A stretch of DNA of 64,000 nt from Robiginitomaculum_A sp036478535. Its GTDB lineage: Bacteria > Pseudomonadota > Alphaproteobacteria > Caulobacterales > Maricaulaceae. Location of the stretch: contig OZ245059.1 in assembly GCA_965224735.1 (NCBI GenBank), positions 1,364,001-1,428,000 on the forward strand, given 5' to 3'. The translations under genes were made by a program, and so were the position numbers. The notes under the pieces were generated by a model. That model did not search any database and had not been told where the DNA came from. It saw only the letters and a list, made by a program, of their open reading frames with translations. Positions 61,085 to 64,000 of the stretch are shown here, piece by piece. The stretch's first letter is position 1; each line of letters begins with the position of its first letter.

Positions 61085-61160
61085 ACTAGGGGCACATCAT
61101 CATTCTCTTTGTTTTCAATTGTAACAAACAAGGTATCTACAAATCTAGGGACAGATCAGT
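61085..61160. mobile_element. Two partial IS3 ends (first type)
   Basis: CTAGGGGCACATCA (about 61086-61100) and, some 15 bases on, TTGTAACAAACAAGG with TCTACAAATCTAGGGACAGA (about 61118-61156) match the terminus of the element at 12799-14050 with a few changes. No transposase sequence is attached. The second piece overlaps the end of the IclR gene. Confidence 0.7.
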
Positions 61161-61955
61161 TCCATGCCCCAGAGACTTGGATATTTCTTTAGCGGCGTCA
61201 TTTAGGAAAGTTTTTGCTGCTGTCAGGCTCACAGTGTGGGAGCCATCCAGATATTCAAGGAACGGGATGACCAAGGTAGCGGCGATTTTTCCTGAATAGT
61301 CAAAAATAGGGTATCCAATATCAGTAACACCCTGTACCTGAGAGCTGGGAATTAGCTCATAGCCTTGACTTGTTACTCTTTCTTTGATTTCCTTTAATTC
61401 CTTTTTCTTAAAACGCCTCCTCAGGTTCTTTGGCTGCAGGGCAAGCATACGCTCCTGTTTTTCTTGGCTAGAAAAGCCAAGTAGCAGATGTCCAGAGCAT
61501 GTGTTCGACAGCGGGATATTCAGACCTAGGCGCAATCCGAAACGTTGACCTGAGGGCGAATTTTGCTGTGCTACGATCAAACCGTGGCCTCCTTGCAAAA
61601 TAGCAAGATGACAAGATTGTTCTACAGTGGCGCATAATTTTTCCATAATCGGGCTAGCAACAGAGGTAAGACGTTTGACATTGGGATGCCTATGTGCCAG
61701 TTCGAAGAGCTTCATTGTAATGGAGTATTTGTCTGAATTCGGATCAAAAGCCAAGTACCCTCGTTCGGCTAAGGCAACGAGCATCCTGAAAATTTCGCCT
61801 TTGGATCGCCCCATTTGATCAGCAATTTCTTTTAGAGACATAGCTTCAAATTTGTCTGACATAAGTTCCAGAATATCTAAACCCTTTGTCAGGGCTGGTG
61901 CGGCATATTGCTTTTGTTTGGAACTTTTTGTTGTTCTGGTTATGATTTTGTTCAT
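61137..61955 (-). CDS. IclR-family transcriptional regulator
   Basis: A 272-residue protein with an N-terminal winged helix-turn-helix (about 20-80, SLKEIADQMGRSKGEIFRML) and a C-terminal effector-binding GAF-like domain (about 95-255; SNTCSGHLLLGF, then GVTDIGYPIFDYSGKIAATL). IclR proteins usually control nearby catabolic genes in response to a small metabolite. Placed at the end of the PhoD/TonB receptor/mutarotase cluster but on the opposite strand, it is the likely regulator. The last six residues (DLSLDL) come from an IS3 end, so the native C-terminus is lost; the core domain remains complete. Confidence 0.9.
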   Translation of the reverse strand: MNKIITRTTKSSKQKQYAAPALTKGLDILELMSDKFEAMSLKEIADQMGRSKGEIFRMLVALAERGYLAFDPNSDKYSITMKLFELAHRHPNVKRLTSVASPIMEKLCATVEQSCHLAILQGGHGLIVAQQNSPSGQRFGLRLGLNIPLSNTCSGHLLLGFSSQEKQERMLALQPKNLRRRFKKKELKEIKERVTSQGYELIPSSQVQGVTDIGYPIFDYSGKIAATLVIPFLEYLDGSHTVSLTAAKTFLNDAAKEISKSLGHGTDLSLDL

Positions 61956-62243
61956 AATTGTATTGTTTCTCTAAAAATGAGTAACCCTAAGTTCTGCATA
62001 TCGTTAATCAGAAATCATGGTTTCGGAAAAGATGACTCGTATATATTCGTTCTTTTTGAGATACTCCTTAATAACCAAACCGCTCCGAACTTTCCTGAGG
62101 CTATTTAATCTAAGTTATGCCGCTTTTGGCACCTTGTCCAGCTCTGCGTAATAATTTTCTCGGTTTTGCTGGTGGTATGAAGCGCTCTGAACAACCGGTT
62201 AATTTTGTGTTATTGTTTTAACGAATTTCTTTGGAGGTTTGTT
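61956..62243. other. Intergenic region upstream of the IclR gene
   Basis: No intact gene. The minus strand at about 62110-62190 gives HQQNRENYYAELDKVPKAA then a stop, perhaps a further IS tail, but too short to place. The part near 61960-62000 should carry the IclR promoter. Confidence 0.35.
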
Positions 62244-62540
62244 ATGGCTTTGCGGGGTTTTGCATCTTTGGATTATGGCCATAAGAAGAAACGAGCGAAG
62301 CGGAATATATTCTTGTGTGAAATGGATGCGGTTGTGTATAGGCTCGCATAGATATGTGGACTTGTCCCTGTTTAGTTCCGAGTTGACTACTCATTTAGGT
62401 TACCTTGCTTTTAAAGGCAATAGGTGCCAAGGCGTTGCCCAGGTACAGTTCCAGGCATAGTTCCAGGCCGTGATTACCGCTATGGCGCATAATTTCAAGA
62501 GGGTAAAGACACTCAGCATCCATGGGTTAACACACCCCAA
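62244..62540 (+). pseudogene. Internally deleted IS5-type transposase remnant
   Basis: The start MALRGFASLDYGHKKKRAKR, then NIFLCEMDAVV, matches the N-terminus of IS5/IS1182-type transposases (FASLxxxxKKRxTRRxxFLxEMDxVV). Further on, in another frame, FQAVITAMAHNFKRVKTLSI resembles their C-terminus. The middle, which corresponds to the fragment at 15245-15504, is missing. GGAGGTTTG precedes the ATG. Confidence 0.65.
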
Positions 62541-62775
62541 TACTTGAAAAAAAACTGGCACTCTTGACAAATATACCTAAAGCCAAACTTCTAAACCTGC
62601 AGATCAGGCAATAAAACACAAACTAACACATTTCCAGATAGAGCCATCATGTAAAAGAGGCTGTAACTGTGTCTAAAGCGGAAAAATGTGTGTATCGTAA
62701 TAAACTCTTTGTATTTCCGTGTATTTCCGTCCAAAAATAGGTGTATAAAGACTTTGAGCATAAAGGGCAGGGGTA
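62541..62775. other. Intergenic region upstream of the methyltransferase gene
   Basis: No gene seen. It is AT-rich, with a short tandem repeat GTATTTCCGT around 62709-62730. It should contain the promoter of the methyltransferase/chorismate mutase genes. Confidence 0.35.
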
Positions 62776-63552
62776 TTGCGCCAAAAGGTTGAAAATTTAG
62801 AACGATTTTATGTGAGCAAACTTGGACGTGCTGCGCAAGCTATGACAGTGCGCAGATTGCATGCCTTATGGCCACATTTAAATGGTATGGATGTTCTGGG
62901 GTATGGGTATGCAATTCCCTATTTGAAGACTTATGAAAACGGGGCGCACCGCATTATTAACGCGATGTCACATAGCCAAGGTGCGGCACGGCATTGCCCA
63001 AAGCGTAGCGGCACGCGGCGCGGCAATACCTCTCTTTTGGTCTGCGAACATGAACTCCCTTTTCCGCCAAGCGTATTTGACCGCGTTGTTATTGCGCATG
63101 GTCTTGAAGAAACTCCCAATTTTTCAGTACTCTTAGAGGAAATATGGCGGGTATTAAAACCTGAAGGCCGCGTTGTTATTATTGTAGCAAACCGCTCGGG
63201 GCTTTGGGCGCGTTCAGATAAAACCCCCTTTGGTGCGGGACGCCCCTTTAGTCGCAAACAGCTCTCTAATGCCCTGAAAAATGCTAAATTCGTACCGTTA
63301 GTGCGGGCTGGCACACTTTACTGTCCGCCAATAAATTCTATATGCGAAGGACGCACAGCGCAAGTTTTGGAAAGTTTTGGCGAAACCGTTTGGCCAGGTT
63401 TTTCAGGACTAGTGCTTGTAGAAGCAGTCAAGCGCTTGTATGCGGGACGGGGGGTAGGTGATAAGCGCCGTGCCAAACAACAAACATTTACAGGAAGCGG
63501 TGTTCTTGGAACACCGCAATCGGGGAAAATAATAAGCAATAGCAATGAGTGA
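62776..63552 (+). CDS. Class I SAM-dependent methyltransferase (methyltransferase type 11 domain)
   Basis: About 258 residues, starting with TTG at 62776 in LRQKVENLERFYVSKLGRAA. The SAM-binding region is degenerate at the Gly-rich loop (GMDVLGYGYAIPYL); the later motif VLLEEIWRVLKPEGRVVIIV is the clear family signature. Such a protein often lies beside gloB or aromatic amino-acid genes in Alphaproteobacteria. The substrate is not known. Its stop overlaps the start of the chorismate mutase gene (ATGAGTGA), so the two are translationally coupled. Confidence 0.85.
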   Translation: MRQKVENLERFYVSKLGRAAQAMTVRRLHALWPHLNGMDVLGYGYAIPYLKTYENGAHRIINAMSHSQGAARHCPKRSGTRRGNTSLLVCEHELPFPPSVFDRVVIAHGLEETPNFSVLLEEIWRVLKPEGRVVIIVANRSGLWARSDKTPFGAGRPFSRKQLSNALKNAKFVPLVRAGTLYCPPINSICEGRTAQVLESFGETVWPGFSGLVLVEAVKRLYAGRGVGDKRRAKQQTFTGSGVLGTPQSGKIISNSNE

Positions 63553-64000
63553 TAACGACAAAACACAAGCACAAAAAATGCAAATCCTTCGCGATGAAAT
63601 TAATCAGGTTGATGGTGCATTGCTTGATTTAATTGCAGAGAGAATGGATTTGGCGCGGGCTGTAAGGCAGGCTAAATCGGGCATTGATGTTTGGTGTCCC
63701 TCGCGCGAGGAATCTCATGTGCGCGATCTTGCTAGAAAAGCTGGAGAAACCCCGCCTGATCTCGTATCGCGTATATGGGCTGAACTCACAAGCGCTAGCT
63801 TGACGTTGCAAGGGCCAATACAGCTCCATGTGGCGATTAGCGGTGATGCGCTATCCTATTGGCAATTGGTACGCGATCGCTTTGGTGCGTCTATTCCTGT
63901 TTTGACCTATCCAACGGCCAGCGCCGCGTTGGCTGCAGCCCATGCGGACGCAGAAGGGGTAGCAGTTCTGCCAGCCCCTGGCGGTATGAATACATGGTGG
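63545..64000 (+). CDS. Chorismate mutase (AroQ type) with C-terminal extension, partial
   Basis: The frame is open from the ATG at 63545 to the window end (152 codons). The N-terminal 90 residues (RDEINQVDGALLDLIAERMD, then ARAVRQAK) form the AroQ helical bundle, with the conserved Arg, Lys and Asp residues of chorismate mutase, which turns chorismate into prephenate for Phe and Tyr synthesis. The following part (LHVAISGDALSYWQLVRDRF onward) is a second, periplasmic-binding-like or prephenate-dehydratase-like region found in alphaproteobacterial chorismate mutases. The end lies outside the window. Confidence 0.88.
   Translation, partial: MSDNDKTQAQKMQILRDEINQVDGALLDLIAERMDLARAVRQAKSGIDVWCPSREESHVRDLARKAGETPPDLVSRIWAELTSASLTLQGPIQLHVAISGDALSYWQLVRDRFGASIPVLTYPTASAALAAAHADAEGVAVLPAPGGMNTWW

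Overview
The window is chromosomal DNA of an alphaproteobacterium with moderate GC (by eye about 42-46%). The markers are a PopZ-type (DUF2497) polar organiser in a pcm-like/tolC/popZ/valS run, a surE/pcm/LysM/yajC/secD/secF run, trmFO, bactofilin beside an M23 peptidase, and a chorismate mutase preceded by a methyltransferase. TonB-dependent uptake genes and an acidic, low-GC gene style fit a marine or aquatic member, but genus and order cannot be fixed from the sequence alone.

Layout. 1-6429: core genes (prfB end, bactofilin, M23 peptidase, Bcp peroxiredoxin, YhdP/AsmA-like protein). 6430-28101: about 21.7 kb of accessory DNA packed with insertion sequences (IS630, two IS3 types, two IS5 types, IS200/IS605), many nested or truncated. 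28189-43298: core genes again (CPBP protease, aminopeptidase P, serS, surE-pcm-LysM-yajC-secD'-secD-secF, sodB, DUF4153 protein, trmFO). 43418-44417: an intact IS5-family element. 44510-54387: SulP transporter, tRNA-Cys, second PIMT-like gene, tolC, popZ-like gene, valS, DUF3137 protein. 54581-61955: an uptake/catabolic cluster (Tat-exported PhoD-like phosphatase, TonB-dependent receptor, membrane-anchored L-rhamnose-mutarotase-like protein, IclR regulator). 62244-62540: IS remnants. 62776-64000: methyltransferase and chorismate mutase.

The standout is 14051-24243, a secretion island bounded by inverted copies of the same nested IS block. It encodes a JmjC/cupin-like oxygenase, an HlyD-type adaptor and an ABC exporter with an N-terminal C39 (double-glycine) peptidase, followed by a tandem array of effector cassettes. 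Two effectors (18998 and 20674) share a virtually identical N-terminus of about 60 residues: a double-glycine leader, then a TonB-box-like stretch (DEVVVTAKR) and a linker. Their C-terminal domains are unrelated: an LAS/M15-type zinc peptidase in the first and a hydrophobic, possibly pore-forming domain in the second. A third cassette has a leader without a start codon and a JAB/DUF4329-like domain, and a fourth is only a tail cut by an IS. Each effector is followed by one or two lipoprotein, membrane or exported proteins that look like immunity proteins. Pieces of the ABC gene 3' end are repeated ahead of the second and third cassettes, as in the recombining modules of polymorphic toxins. I read this as a type I-secreted polymorphic toxin system whose effectors may enter competitors through TonB-dependent receptors, as TonB-dependent colicins do. 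Every functional statement about it is inferred from sequence.
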